From the NCBI GenBank assembly GCA_044359525.1, contig JBIKLY010000004.1, forward strand, positions 1-64,000: a stretch of DNA of 64,000 nt, read 5' to 3'. Of this stretch, positions 50,378 to 59,214 are shown one piece after another. The translations under genes and the position numbers were made by a program. The notes under the pieces are model-generated. The model searched no databases and was not told the DNA's origin. It saw only the letters and a list, made by a program, of their open reading frames with translations. Origin of the DNA: CAJBIL01 sp044359525. Lineage in GTDB: Bacteria > Pseudomonadota > Gammaproteobacteria > Burkholderiales > Rhodocyclaceae. Each line of letters begins with the position of its first letter. The stretch's first letter is position 1.

Positions 50378-52669
50378 ATGAATAATGATCAGCTTCGCGC
50401 CGCCGCCCTCTACTATCACCGTCACCCCAAGCCGGGCAAGATTTCGGTTCAGCCGACCAAGCAGCTGACCAACCAGTACGATTTGTCGATGGCGTATTCG
50501 CCGGGTGTCGCTGCGGCTTGCGAGGAAATCGTCGCCAATCCTGCTGAAGTCAGCACGCTGACTTCGCGCGCCAATCTGGTGGGCGTCATCACCAATGGCA
50601 CTGCGGTGCTCGGCCTTGGCCCGATCGGCCCGCTGGCAGCCAAGCCGGTGATGGAAGGCAAGGGCGTGCTGTTCAAGAAGTTCGCCAATATCGACGTTTT
50701 CGACATCGAAATCGAGCAACGCGATCCGGACATGCTGATCGAAATCATCGCCTCGCTGGAGCCGACTTTCGGCGGCATCAATCTTGAAGACATCAAGGCG
50801 CCGGAGTGCTTCTACATCGAGAAAAAACTGCGCGAACGGATGAAGATTCCGGTTTTTCATGACGATCAGCACGGTACCGCCATCGTCATCGGCGCTGCCG
50901 TCCTCAATGGATTGCATCTGCAAGGCAAGGATCTGAAAAAGGTCAAACTGGTCACCTCCGGCGCCGGCGCTGCTGCACTGGCCAGTCTGGACATGCTGGT
51001 GATGCTGGGCATCCCGGTCGAAAACATCTGGGTGACCGACATCAAAGGTCTGGTTTATGAAGGCCGGATCGAGGAGATGGACGAGATCAAGGCGCGTTAC
51101 GCCAAGAAAACCGATGCACGCACGCTCGGCGAAGTCATCGAAGGCGCTGATGTCTTCCTCGGGCTGTCGGCAGGCGGTGTGTTGAAGAAGGAGATGGTTG
51201 CGAAGATGGCGCCGAATCCGATGATCATGGCGCTGGCCAATCCCAATCCGGAAATCCGGCCGGAAGACGTCAAGGAAGTGCGCAGTGATGCGATCATCGC
51301 CACCGGCCGCTCGGATTACCCGAATCAGGTGAATAACGTTCTTTGTTTTCCATTCATCTTCCGTGGTGCGCTTGACGTTGGTGCGACGACGATTACCGAA
51401 GAAATGAAGCTCGCCGCCGTCAAGGCCATCGCCGAACTGGCGCGCGTCGAGCAGTCGGAAGTAGCGGCCAAGGCCTACGGCGAAAAAGCCACCAGCTTCG
51501 GCCCGGAATACCTGATTCCGAATCCGTTCGATCCGCGTTTGATTGCGAAAATCGCGCCGGCGGTTGCCCAGGCGGCCATGGATTCCGGTGTGGCGACGCG
51601 CCCGCTCAAGGATATTGAAGCTTATCGCGACAGCCTCAACGAGTTTGTTTACCACTCCGGCCTGATCATGAAGCCGGTTTTTTCGCAGGCCAAGAGCGCG
51701 CCAAAACGCATCGTTTTTGCCGAGGGTGAGGACGAGCGGGTGCTGCGTGCGATACAGGTCATCGTCGACGAGGGGATTGCCCGGCCGATCGTTATCGGCC
51801 GGCCGGACGACATTGCGCGCAAGGTAGAAGAAGCCGGCCTGCGGGTGCGGCCCGGCATTGATTTCGAGATTGTGTATGCCGACCGCTGCGAGTTTTTCGA
51901 TGCGAATTTTGAAAGTTACTGGCAGGAATATTTGCGCCTGATGGAGCGCAAGGGCGTGTCGGCCGACTACGCCAAGCGTGAAGTACGTCGTCGCGCCACC
52001 TTGTTCGGTGCGCTTATGGTGCGTATGGGGCATGCCGACGGGCTGATCTGCGGCACCTTCGGTCGCCACGATATTCATCGGGAGTATGTGTCCAATGTTA
52101 TAGGCATGGCGCATGGCGTGAAAAACTACTACGCCATGAACCTGCTGATGCTGCCCGAACGCACCGTATTCATCGCTGACACTTACGTCAATTACGATCC
52201 ATCCGCCGAGCAGATCGCCGATATGACACTGCTCGCCGCCGACGAAGTCCGTCGTTTCGGTGTCGCGCCGAAAGTGGCCCTGCTTTCGCATTCCTCGTTT
52301 GGCTCCGAGAACACGCCGACCTCAATCAAGATGCGTGAAGTATTGCGCCTGCTTAACGAGCGTGCGCCGCAGCTCGAAGTTGAAGGCGAAATGCATGGTG
52401 ATGCAGCGCTCGACGAAACGATTCGCCTGCAGGTGTTTCCCAATTCCCGTCTCAAGGGGCAGGCCAATCTGCTGATCATGCCGACGCTCGATGCGGCGAA
52501 TATTTCCTTCAACCTGCTCAAGATCGCGGCTGGCGATAACTTGACAATCGGCCCGATCCTGCTCGGCGCTGCTCGACCTGCGCATGTTCTGACATCGACG
52601 GCAACGGTTCGGCGCATCGTCAATATGACGGCGCTGACCGTGGTTGATAATCTCAAGAACGAGCGTTAA
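50378..52669 (+). CDS. maeB: NADP-dependent malic enzyme, MaeB type
   Basis: 763 residues, the usual length of the two-domain form. The N-terminal malic enzyme domain (about 1–430) has SMAYSPGVAAACEEI, FHDDQHGTAIVIGAAVLNGL and NAD(P)-fold VTSGAGAAALASL; the C-terminal domain (about 435–763) is phosphotransacetylase-like (RIVFAEGEDERVLRAIQVI, GLICGTFG) and in characterised members binds acetyl-CoA as a regulator. It decarboxylates malate to pyruvate. AGGAAAGTGA Shine–Dalgarno. Confidence 0.96.
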   Translation: MNNDQLRAAALYYHRHPKPGKISVQPTKQLTNQYDLSMAYSPGVAAACEEIVANPAEVSTLTSRANLVGVITNGTAVLGLGPIGPLAAKPVMEGKGVLFKKFANIDVFDIEIEQRDPDMLIEIIASLEPTFGGINLEDIKAPECFYIEKKLRERMKIPVFHDDQHGTAIVIGAAVLNGLHLQGKDLKKVKLVTSGAGAAALASLDMLVMLGIPVENIWVTDIKGLVYEGRIEEMDEIKARYAKKTDARTLGEVIEGADVFLGLSAGGVLKKEMVAKMAPNPMIMALANPNPEIRPEDVKEVRSDAIIATGRSDYPNQVNNVLCFPFIFRGALDVGATTITEEMKLAAVKAIAELARVEQSEVAAKAYGEKATSFGPEYLIPNPFDPRLIAKIAPAVAQAAMDSGVATRPLKDIEAYRDSLNEFVYHSGLIMKPVFSQAKSAPKRIVFAEGEDERVLRAIQVIVDEGIARPIVIGRPDDIARKVEEAGLRVRPGIDFEIVYADRCEFFDANFESYWQEYLRLMERKGVSADYAKREVRRRATLFGALMVRMGHADGLICGTFGRHDIHREYVSNVIGMAHGVKNYYAMNLLMLPERTVFIADTYVNYDPSAEQIADMTLLAADEVRRFGVAPKVALLSHSSFGSENTPTSIKMREVLRLLNERAPQLEVEGEMHGDAALDETIRLQVFPNSRLKGQANLLIMPTLDAANISFNLLKIAAGDNLTIGPILLGAARPAHVLTSTATVRRIVNMTALTVVDNLKNER

Positions 52670-52755
52670 TCGCTGTATGGTGGCGGCCGGGTTGTTTCCC
52701 CGGCCGTCAATCCGGTTATCATGCATTGCATGTTCATTGCCTTGCGTGTCGAACG

Positions 52756-53889
52756 ATGTCCAATAGCCGAACCGCGCTGATTCTTACCGGCGGTGGCGCG
52801 CGCGCCGCCTATCAGGTCGGTGTGTTGCGGGCGGTGCGTGAACTGTTGCCGGATCCCACCGTCAACCCCTTTCCCATCATCTGCGGCACCTCTGCCGGTG
52901 CGATCAACGCGGCGACCCTGGCTTGCCATGCCGATAATTTCCGTGGGGCGGTCGAAGCGCTGACCGATGTCTGGCGCAATATGCGCGCTGGCCACGTCTA
53001 TCGGGCCGATCCGGTCGGCATACTGGGCTCGGGCTTGCGCTGGACGGGCTCGCTGGTGATTGGCTGGCTGATCAAACGTAGCCCGCGCTCACTGCTGGAC
53101 AACGAGCCCTTGCAACGCTTGCTTGAGGGAAGGCTGGATTTTCGCAGTATTGACCGCTCAATTGCCAACGGGACGCTGTACGCGGTAAGTCTCACCGCGT
53201 CCGGTTATACCAGCGGTCACAGCGTCAGCTTTTTCCAGGCGCGCGCGGAAGTGGAAACCTGGCAGCGCACCCAGCGTTTCGGCAGCCGCACCCAGCTTGG
53301 TATTCGTCACCTGATGGCATCAAGTGCCATTCCTTTTGTTTTTCCGGCCGTCAAGTTGCATCGGGAGTACTTCGGTGACGGCTCGATGCGGCAGTTGGCG
53401 CCCATTTCCCCGGCCATCCATTTGGGCGCCGAGAAAATCCTGATCATTGGCGCGGGGCGGATGACCGATAAGTCGCAGCGACAACATTCGGATCGCTACC
53501 CATCGCTCGCGCAGATTGCCGGCCATGCGTTGTCATCCATTTTTCTTGACGGCCTGGCCGTTGATATCGAGCGCATGCAGCGCATCAATAACACCTTGTC
53601 GATTATTCCTGACGAGGTCAAGGAAACGGCAGGTATTACGTTGCGGCCGGTCAAATGCCTGGTAATTGCTCCCTCCGAGCGTCTTGATTATCTCGCGGCA
53701 CGCCACGCCAAGGCCCTGCCATGGGCCGTACGTCTGCTTTTGCGGGGGATCGGTGCGATGAATCGTCAGGGGGGAGCGCTGACCAGTTACCTGTTGTTCG
53801 AGCAGCCTTACACCCGGGCGCTGATTGATCTGGGCTACAAGGACGCAATGGATCGGCAGGAAGAGGTTAAAGCGTTTCTTGAAGTTTGA
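52756..53889 (+). CDS. Patatin-like phospholipase
   Basis: 377 residues from ATG 52756. Oxyanion loop GGGARAAYQ (12–20), nucleophile S46 in GTSAG and D208 in DGS form the Ser–Asp dyad of patatin-type acyl hydrolases. No signal peptide, so it is probably cytoplasmic or membrane-associated. Length and the C-terminal part (ALTSYLLFEQPYTRALIDLG) match a common proteobacterial subfamily. Substrate unknown; phospholipid or acyl chains are likely. Confidence 0.9.
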   Translation: MSNSRTALILTGGGARAAYQVGVLRAVRELLPDPTVNPFPIICGTSAGAINAATLACHADNFRGAVEALTDVWRNMRAGHVYRADPVGILGSGLRWTGSLVIGWLIKRSPRSLLDNEPLQRLLEGRLDFRSIDRSIANGTLYAVSLTASGYTSGHSVSFFQARAEVETWQRTQRFGSRTQLGIRHLMASSAIPFVFPAVKLHREYFGDGSMRQLAPISPAIHLGAEKILIIGAGRMTDKSQRQHSDRYPSLAQIAGHALSSIFLDGLAVDIERMQRINNTLSIIPDEVKETAGITLRPVKCLVIAPSERLDYLAARHAKALPWAVRLLLRGIGAMNRQGGALTSYLLFEQPYTRALIDLGYKDAMDRQEEVKAFLEV

Positions 53890-54011
53890 TTTTTATCAAG
53901 TTATTTCTTAGATAGTCGTTCTATCCACATGTTTTTCTTGATTTATCGAGTTCGGTTGTTAAACTGAAGTAAAATTGCTGTAACAATCGAACAGCGCTGG
54001 AGACGTCTCGT

Positions 54012-54944
54012 ATGCAGATTAATTTGAAAATCGCCTTGCTGTCCGGCCTCCTGTTGGGGGCCAACGTCGTGGCGGTGAATGTGGCGCAGGCACAGACTGT
54101 CCAGAAAAAAGTCAAACCAGCAGCCAAACCGCAAAAAAAACCGGTCAAGAAGACTGCAGATCAACTGCATGAGGCCCGCCAGCTGGCGGTCCAGTCCGGT
54201 TCCGCACTGGTCATCGGACAGGATGGCGGCGATCCGCTTTATCAGAAGAATGCCAACCTCGTCGTGCCGATTGCCTCGATCACCAAAGTGATGACGGCAA
54301 TGGTCGTGCTTGACAGCGTCCCCAATCTGCAGGCACCGATTACCGTTTCCGACGAAGACGTCGATTATCTGCGTGGCAGCCGTTCGCGCCTGCAGGTCGG
54401 GTCCGTTGTCACGCGCGAGAAGGCCTTGCTGCTGGCGCTGATGTCATCCGAAAACCGTGCAGCCAACGCGCTGGCCCGTCACTATCCGGGCGGCATGGAG
54501 GCTTTTCTGGTGGCCATGAACCATAAGGCGCAGTCGCTCGGTATGCAGAACACCCGTTTTGAAGATCCGACCGGTCTGACCAGCAATAATCTCTCTACCG
54601 CCCATGACCTGGCGAAAATGGTTGCTGCGGCGCATCGTTATCCACTGATTCGCGAGTTCTCGACGACATCCGGCGCCATGGTCGAGGTTAGCGGGCGTGA
54701 GTTGGAGTATCGCAATACCAACCAGCTGGTGAAAAACTCAGCGTGGGATATCGGTTTGTCAAAAACCGGCTATATCCACGAGGCCGGAAAATGTCTGGTG
54801 ATGCAGGCGCGCCTGGCTGACAAGCCAGTGGTTATTGTCCTGCTCGATTCGGCTGGCAAGCTGACCCGTGTGGGTGACGCCAACCGGATCAAGCGCTGGA
54901 TGGAAAGCGCGTTTCTGACCCGTAAGCTGCCGGCGCGTGTTTGA
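54012..54944 (+). CDS. pbpG: D-alanyl-D-alanine endopeptidase (PBP7-like)
   Basis: 310 residues. Signal peptide ends near NVAQAQ. SxxK motif S89-I-T-K92 with catalytic Ser, SxN motif S146-E-N148, and KTG at 251–253: a complete class C low-molecular-weight penicillin-binding protein. Residues 30–50 are a basic Lys/Pro linker (KKVKPAAKPQKKPVKK). It acts on peptidoglycan cross-links in the periplasm. Confidence 0.94.
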   Translation: MQINLKIALLSGLLLGANVVAVNVAQAQTVQKKVKPAAKPQKKPVKKTADQLHEARQLAVQSGSALVIGQDGGDPLYQKNANLVVPIASITKVMTAMVVLDSVPNLQAPITVSDEDVDYLRGSRSRLQVGSVVTREKALLLALMSSENRAANALARHYPGGMEAFLVAMNHKAQSLGMQNTRFEDPTGLTSNNLSTAHDLAKMVAAAHRYPLIREFSTTSGAMVEVSGRELEYRNTNQLVKNSAWDIGLSKTGYIHEAGKCLVMQARLADKPVVIVLLDSAGKLTRVGDANRIKRWMESAFLTRKLPARV

Positions 54945-54956
54945 GTAAATTGTGAA

Positions 54957-54988
54957 AAAAAAGCCACGGGAAACCGTGGCTTTTTTTT
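54957..54988. terminator. Bidirectional terminator between pbpG and the IclR gene
   Basis: GCCACGG (54963–54969) and CCGTGGC (54974–54980), flanked by A-run and T-run so it can end both convergent transcripts. Confidence 0.93.
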
Positions 54989-54998
54989 GCTCCGGAGA

Positions 54999-55778
54999 TT
55001 ATTTGCTGCGCGGTTTGCGGTGACCCAACGCATGCGAAATTTCATCAGCGGCTGACTTGATCTGCGCGACCCATTCCGGGTTGTGCCGATCGGTCGGCGC
55101 CGAGATCGAGAGGCCGGCAACGATCATTCCCTCGTCGTTGCGAATCGGTGCGGCAATACAGCGCAAGCCAAGCTCAGCTTCTTCGTTGTCGTAGGCAAGA
55201 TCGTGCCGGCGGATCTTGTCGAGCTCCTTCTCCAGTGCCTCGAGGGTGGTTAGCGAATGGGGTGTCTTGCCTGGCAGGCCGGTACGTTTTGCATAAGCAC
55301 GAACATCAGTCACCCGGTCGGCAGCGAGGAAAAGTTTGCCGACCGAAGTCAGATGCAAGGGGGCGCGGCCACCGACCAGATAGACGACGCGCACCAGCGA
55401 GCGACCGCTCGACGTGCGCTCGGCATAAATTATTTCGTCTTCGTGGCGGATGCCGAGGTTGATCGCCTCGCCAATGGATTCGTGCAGTCGCTGCATGAAA
55501 GGCAGGGCGGCCTGACGGATATTGATGCGTGACTTGACGATGTTGCCGAGTTCCAGCAAGCGAATGCCCAGCGCGTAGCTGCCGGCTTCCTGCCGCTCGA
55601 CAAGGTGTAAACTGGTCATCGCCGCGAGAATGCGGTGTGCCGTCGACGGGTGCAGCCCGGTGCTCTGGGCCAACAGCTTGAGGCTGGCCGGCTCGGGTGT
55701 GTCGGCCAGGACTTCGAGCAGCGACATCATGCGCTCGATCACCTGGATTGATCCTTTTTCTGCTTGCTGCTCAGCCAT
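54999..55778 (-). CDS. IclR family transcriptional regulator
   Basis: 259 residues. Winged-helix N-terminus (MMSLLEVLADTPEPASLKLL … GLHPSTAHRILAAMTSLHLV), then the IclR effector domain with GEAINLGIRHEDEIIYAERTS and LGLRCIAAPIRNDEGMIVAGLSISAP. It is divergent from the aldehyde-dehydrogenase-like gene across a 210-base gap, so that gene and the dehydrogenase behind it are candidate targets. Effector unknown. Confidence 0.93.
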   Translation of the reverse strand: MAEQQAEKGSIQVIERMMSLLEVLADTPEPASLKLLAQSTGLHPSTAHRILAAMTSLHLVERQEAGSYALGIRLLELGNIVKSRINIRQAALPFMQRLHESIGEAINLGIRHEDEIIYAERTSSGRSLVRVVYLVGGRAPLHLTSVGKLFLAADRVTDVRAYAKRTGLPGKTPHSLTTLEALEKELDKIRRHDLAYDNEEAELGLRCIAAPIRNDEGMIVAGLSISAPTDRHNPEWVAQIKSAADEISHALGHRKPRSK

Positions 55779-55988
55779 TGACTTCCCGTTGAACCTTCCG
55801 TTTTGTGCTTCGGCGGAATACTATTACGCGCGCCGCCCGATCTGATGTTTAACGCCTTGTCGCACCTTGTGCGCCGCAATATTTTAACATCATGCGTGCT
55901 GCCTTGTTTGTTTGCCGCCTAATGGACTCGTGCGGACGGTATCGAAATGCCAAATACGGCGGTAAAAAGAATTTTATAGAGGAACGCA

Positions 55989-56681
55989 ATGCTTGAAACC
56001 GACGACCCGCTGGCGATTCCACTGTGGATCAACGGCCATGCCTATTTGACGATGCCGCCGAGTTTCTTCGACGTGCGCAACCCGCTCAGTGGCGAGATTC
56101 TACGCCGCACGCCCCTGTGCGGTGCCGGCGAAGCGCAGAAGGCCGTTGATGCGGCACAGGCGGCGCTTGCGCCGTGGTCTGCCGAAACGCTGGCTGCACG
56201 CAGCGCTCTGCTCGCGGCGCTAGGCGATGCGCTGGCGGGCTATGCCGGGCATTTTTCCGGATTGATTGTCGAGGAGACCGGCAAGGATGCCGACGCGGCA
56301 GCGGCTGAGGTAGGCAATGCGGTGGCTTTGCTGCGCAGCCCGACGGAAGGTGGCGATGCCGGTGTTGTGGCGATTGTCGGCGATGCTGCTGCGCCGTTGC
56401 TGGGCGCGTTGTCACGGGCTGTTCCCGCTTTGCTGGGTGGTGCGACAGTGGTGATCAAGCCGAGTCCGAAGGCGCCGTCAGCAATTTTTGCGCTGGCCGA
56501 GTTGACCGCCCGCAACGGATTTCTGGCGGGCGTTTTCAATATTCTGCAAGGCGATGAGGCGGCGGTCGAAGGCTTGTGTGCCAGCCCTGCCGTGAGCATC
56601 CTGCTGTTTTCCGGCGATGCGGCGCTGGGCGCCCGGGTGGGTGAAATTGCCGCCCGTCATGGCAAACTCTTCGTAGCCTGA
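55989..56681 (+). CDS. Truncated aldehyde-dehydrogenase-like protein
   Basis: 230 residues, about half the normal length. It matches the ALDH N-terminal NAD-binding half: FFDVRNPLSGEILRR near the start, later LLGGATVVIKPSPKAPSAIFALAEL, FLAGVFNILQGDEAAVEGL, and SILLFSGDAALGARVG where ALDHs have the FTGS motif. The NPWNFP-type segment is degenerate and about 30 residues before it are missing; the catalytic Cys/Glu half is absent, and the frame ends GKLFVA. AGAGGAA gives a strong ribosome-binding site and the stop is 3 bases before the next ATG, so the short form seems maintained rather than a random remnant. Catalysis is unlikely. Confidence 0.75.
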   Translation: MLETDDPLAIPLWINGHAYLTMPPSFFDVRNPLSGEILRRTPLCGAGEAQKAVDAAQAALAPWSAETLAARSALLAALGDALAGYAGHFSGLIVEETGKDADAAAAEVGNAVALLRSPTEGGDAGVVAIVGDAAAPLLGALSRAVPALLGGATVVIKPSPKAPSAIFALAELTARNGFLAGVFNILQGDEAAVEGLCASPAVSILLFSGDAALGARVGEIAARHGKLFVA

Positions 56682-56684
56682 TCG

Positions 56685-57641
56685 ATGCACCGCATTGTTT
56701 ATCTGGAGCGCGAATCGATCTCCGCCGAAGTGCGGCGGCCGGCCTTTGCCCATACCTGGGTCGAGTATCCGAAGACTTCGCAGGCGCAGGTCGAGGCGCG
56801 TTTGTCGGGGGCAACGATCGCCATCGTCAACAAGCTGCTGATCGATGCCGCGCTGATTGCGCGTCTACCGGACCTGCAGATGATCGCCGTGTCGGCGACC
56901 GGTACCAACAACATCGATCTGGCAGCCTGCCGTGAACGTAGCATCGTCGTTGCGAATGTCCGGGCTTACGCCGCACATACCGTACCGGAGCATGCTTTTG
57001 CCTTGCTGTTGGCGCTCTCGCGAAATGTTTTTGCCTATCGCGACGCGGTCGCTGCCGGGCGCTGGCAGCAATCCGACCAGTTCTGTTTTTTTGACTACCC
57101 GATCCGTGATCTGCACGGCGCAACGCTCGGCGTCATTGGTGGCGGCAGCCTGGGTTCCGGCGTCATCCGGCTGGCCGAGGCCTTCGGCATGCGCGTGCTG
57201 CGCGCCGAGCGCAAGGGCGAAATGACGGTGCGCGCCGGCTATACCTCATTCGCGACGGTACTGCGCGAGGCCGACGCAATTTCCATGCACTGTCCGCTGA
57301 CGACAGAAACAAAAAACCTGATCGGCGAAGCCGAGTTGCGTGCCATGAAGCCGTCGGCCTTGTTGATCAATACGGCGCGCGGCGGTCTGGTCGATGAGGC
57401 CGTATTGCCGCGGGCCTTGCGCGAAGGATGGATTGCCGGCGCCGGTTTCGATGTGCTCAGTGTCGAACCACCAAGCGCCGGAAATCCGCTGCTCGCACCG
57501 GAACTGCTGGTGCTCCCCAACTTCCTGCTCACCCCGCACGTCGCCTGGGCCAGCCGGCCGGCGATGCAGGCGCTGGTCGATCAGATGATCGACAACATTG
57601 AAGCTTTTGCGCGCGGCGAAGCGTGCAACCGGGTGGCCTGA
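56685..57641 (+). CDS. D-2-hydroxyacid dehydrogenase (glycerate dehydrogenase-like)
   Basis: 318 residues. NAD-binding GVIGGGSLGSG (149–159), catalytic R232 (INTARGGLVDEAVL), E261 and H285 (LTPHVAWAS) are all present. It is closest in pattern to hydroxypyruvate reductase/glycerate dehydrogenases. The residues after the second beta strand (RAERKGE) do not clearly tell NAD from NADP. It starts 3 bases after the truncated ALDH gene and ends 4 bases before modA. Confidence 0.92.
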   Translation: MHRIVYLERESISAEVRRPAFAHTWVEYPKTSQAQVEARLSGATIAIVNKLLIDAALIARLPDLQMIAVSATGTNNIDLAACRERSIVVANVRAYAAHTVPEHAFALLLALSRNVFAYRDAVAAGRWQQSDQFCFFDYPIRDLHGATLGVIGGGSLGSGVIRLAEAFGMRVLRAERKGEMTVRAGYTSFATVLREADAISMHCPLTTETKNLIGEAELRAMKPSALLINTARGGLVDEAVLPRALREGWIAGAGFDVLSVEPPSAGNPLLAPELLVLPNFLLTPHVAWASRPAMQALVDQMIDNIEAFARGEACNRVA

Positions 57642-57645
57642 GCGC

Positions 57646-58401
57646 ATGCGCAGCTGGTTTTTACTGCTCTGCTTCCTCGCCATCACCGCGCATGCTGAAG
57701 TACCCAATGTGGCAGCGGCAGCTGACCTCAAGTTCGCCCTCGGCGAAATTGCGGCCGCTTACCAAAAGGAGACCGGGCGGGCAGTCCGGCTGTCTTTCGG
57801 TTCGTCGGGAAATTTTGCCCGGCAGATTCCGCAGGGCGCGCCTTTCGAACTTTTTCTTTCGGCCGATGAAGATTACATCCTGAAACTCGCAGCAGAGGGC
57901 CTGCTGCAGGGCGACGGACACCTTTACGCGATCGGTCGTATCGCATTGCTGGTGCCGCATGGCTCGACACTGACGGCTGACGGCGAGCTGAAGGATCTGC
58001 AGGCCGCCGTCAGCGACGGCCGCATCCGGCGCTTCGCCATCGCCAATCCCGAGCATGCGCCCTATGGCCGCGCCGCGCGCGCTGCGCTGCAGCGGGCGGG
58101 GGTATGGGAGAGCCTGCAGGGCAAGCTGGTGCTTGGTGAGAACGTCGCACAGGCCGCGCAGTTCGCTACCAGCGGCTCCGCGCAGGGCGGCATTGTCGCC
58201 TGGTCTCTGGCCAGGTCGCCGGAAATTGCCAGGCTCGGCACGGCGGCGTTGATTCCCGAGAGCTGGCACCCGCCGCTACGCCAGCGCATGGCGCTGACGC
58301 GTAAGGCCGGTAACGAAGCGCGGCACTTCTACGACTACCTGCAACAACCGGCAGCGCGCACGGTCTTCGAGCGCTACGGCTTTTCGCTGCCGGCGAAGTG
58401 A
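57646..58401 (+). CDS. modA: Molybdate-binding protein ModA
   Basis: 251 residues from ATG 57646, directly before a signal peptide (MRSWFLLLCFLAITAHA). Mature motifs: VAAAADLKFALGEIAA, LSFGSSGNFARQI, PFELFLSADEDY, and NPEHAPYGRAARAAL, all typical of ModA oxyanion binding. Length is normal. Nearest neighbour downstream is modB, but a 150-base gap containing a long inverted repeat separates them. Confidence 0.93.
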   Translation: MRSWFLLLCFLAITAHAEVPNVAAAADLKFALGEIAAAYQKETGRAVRLSFGSSGNFARQIPQGAPFELFLSADEDYILKLAAEGLLQGDGHLYAIGRIALLVPHGSTLTADGELKDLQAAVSDGRIRRFAIANPEHAPYGRAARAALQRAGVWESLQGKLVLGENVAQAAQFATSGSAQGGIVAWSLARSPEIARLGTAALIPESWHPPLRQRMALTRKAGNEARHFYDYLQQPAARTVFERYGFSLPAK

Positions 58402-58424
58402 GTAAATTGTGAAAAAAAGAAACC

Positions 58425-58533
58425 GCTTTCAACACAGAGCGCACGGAGACACAGAGAACACAGAGAACACAGAGAAAATCTTTTTTGGTCTTCTCCGTGA
58501 TCTCTGTGTCTCTGTGTACTCCGTGTTGAAAGC
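58425..58533. repeat. Long imperfect inverted repeat between modA and modB
   Basis: The left arm (from 58425, GCTTTCAACACAGAG…) and the right arm (ending 58533, …CCGTGTTGAAAGC) pair over about 40 bases with mismatches; both are made of repeated CACAGAGA/TCTCTGTG units. Same architecture as the ACCAAG element at 26971 and 29395 but a different sequence. The modB ATG follows 18 bases after it with no clear Shine–Dalgarno. Confidence 0.85.
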
Positions 58534-58551
58534 GCTTGGTTCTCCGCGTTA

Positions 58552-59214
58552 ATGGACTGGCAAGCACTCTCCCTTTCGCTGAAACTTGCTGCCGCTACCG
58601 TGCTGCTGCTCCTGCCGTTTTCGATCTGGCTGGCGCGGCGCCTGGCGTGGTCGCAGTTTCGCGGGCAGGGCGCGCTGGAGGCGGCGATCATGTTGCCGCT
58701 GGTGCTGCCGCCGACGGTCCTCGGCTACTACCTGCTGCTCGGCTTCGGCGGCGCTTCGCCGCTTGGTCAGGCCTATCAGGCACTGACCGGACGCTCGCTG
58801 GTGTTCAGTTTTGACGGCCTGTTGCTGGCCTCGCTGATCTTCAACCTGCCTTTTGCCGTGCAGCCGATGCAGCGTGCCTTCGCCTCGATTCCGCGTGAGG
58901 TGCGCGAGGCCGCGTGGGTGTCCGGCCTGTCGCGCTGGCAAACTTTCCTGCGCATCGAGTTGCCATTGGCCTGGCCCGGCATTGCCGCCGCGCTGGCGCT
59001 CACTTTTGCGCACACGCTTGGCGAGTTCGGTGTCGTTCTGATGGTCGGCGGCAACCTGGCCGGCGAAACCAAAACGGTGGCCATTGCCATTTACGATCAG
59101 GTGCAGGCGTTCAATGATTCGGCGGCAGCCGGCATGTCGGCGCTACTCCTTGCCCTGTCTTTTCTTGCCGTGATGTTCGTTTATCGGCTCGGTCGAGCGC
59201 GGGTGCAGCGATGA
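58552..59214 (+). CDS. modB: Molybdate ABC transporter permease ModB
   Basis: 220 residues. Five membrane helices; the permease EAA-type loop is REVREAAWVSGLSRWQTFLR, with the family region LPLVLPPTVLGYYLLLGFG near residue 45. It forms the channel fed by ModA and driven by ModC. It overlaps modC by 4 bases. Confidence 0.94.
   Translation: MDWQALSLSLKLAAATVLLLLPFSIWLARRLAWSQFRGQGALEAAIMLPLVLPPTVLGYYLLLGFGGASPLGQAYQALTGRSLVFSFDGLLLASLIFNLPFAVQPMQRAFASIPREVREAAWVSGLSRWQTFLRIELPLAWPGIAAALALTFAHTLGEFGVVLMVGGNLAGETKTVAIAIYDQVQAFNDSAAAGMSALLLALSFLAVMFVYRLGRARVQR

Noticed and set aside
50360..52291. 643-codon open frame antisense to maeB
   Set aside because: Low-complexity, His/Arg/Gly-rich product with no domain; maeB is unmistakable.
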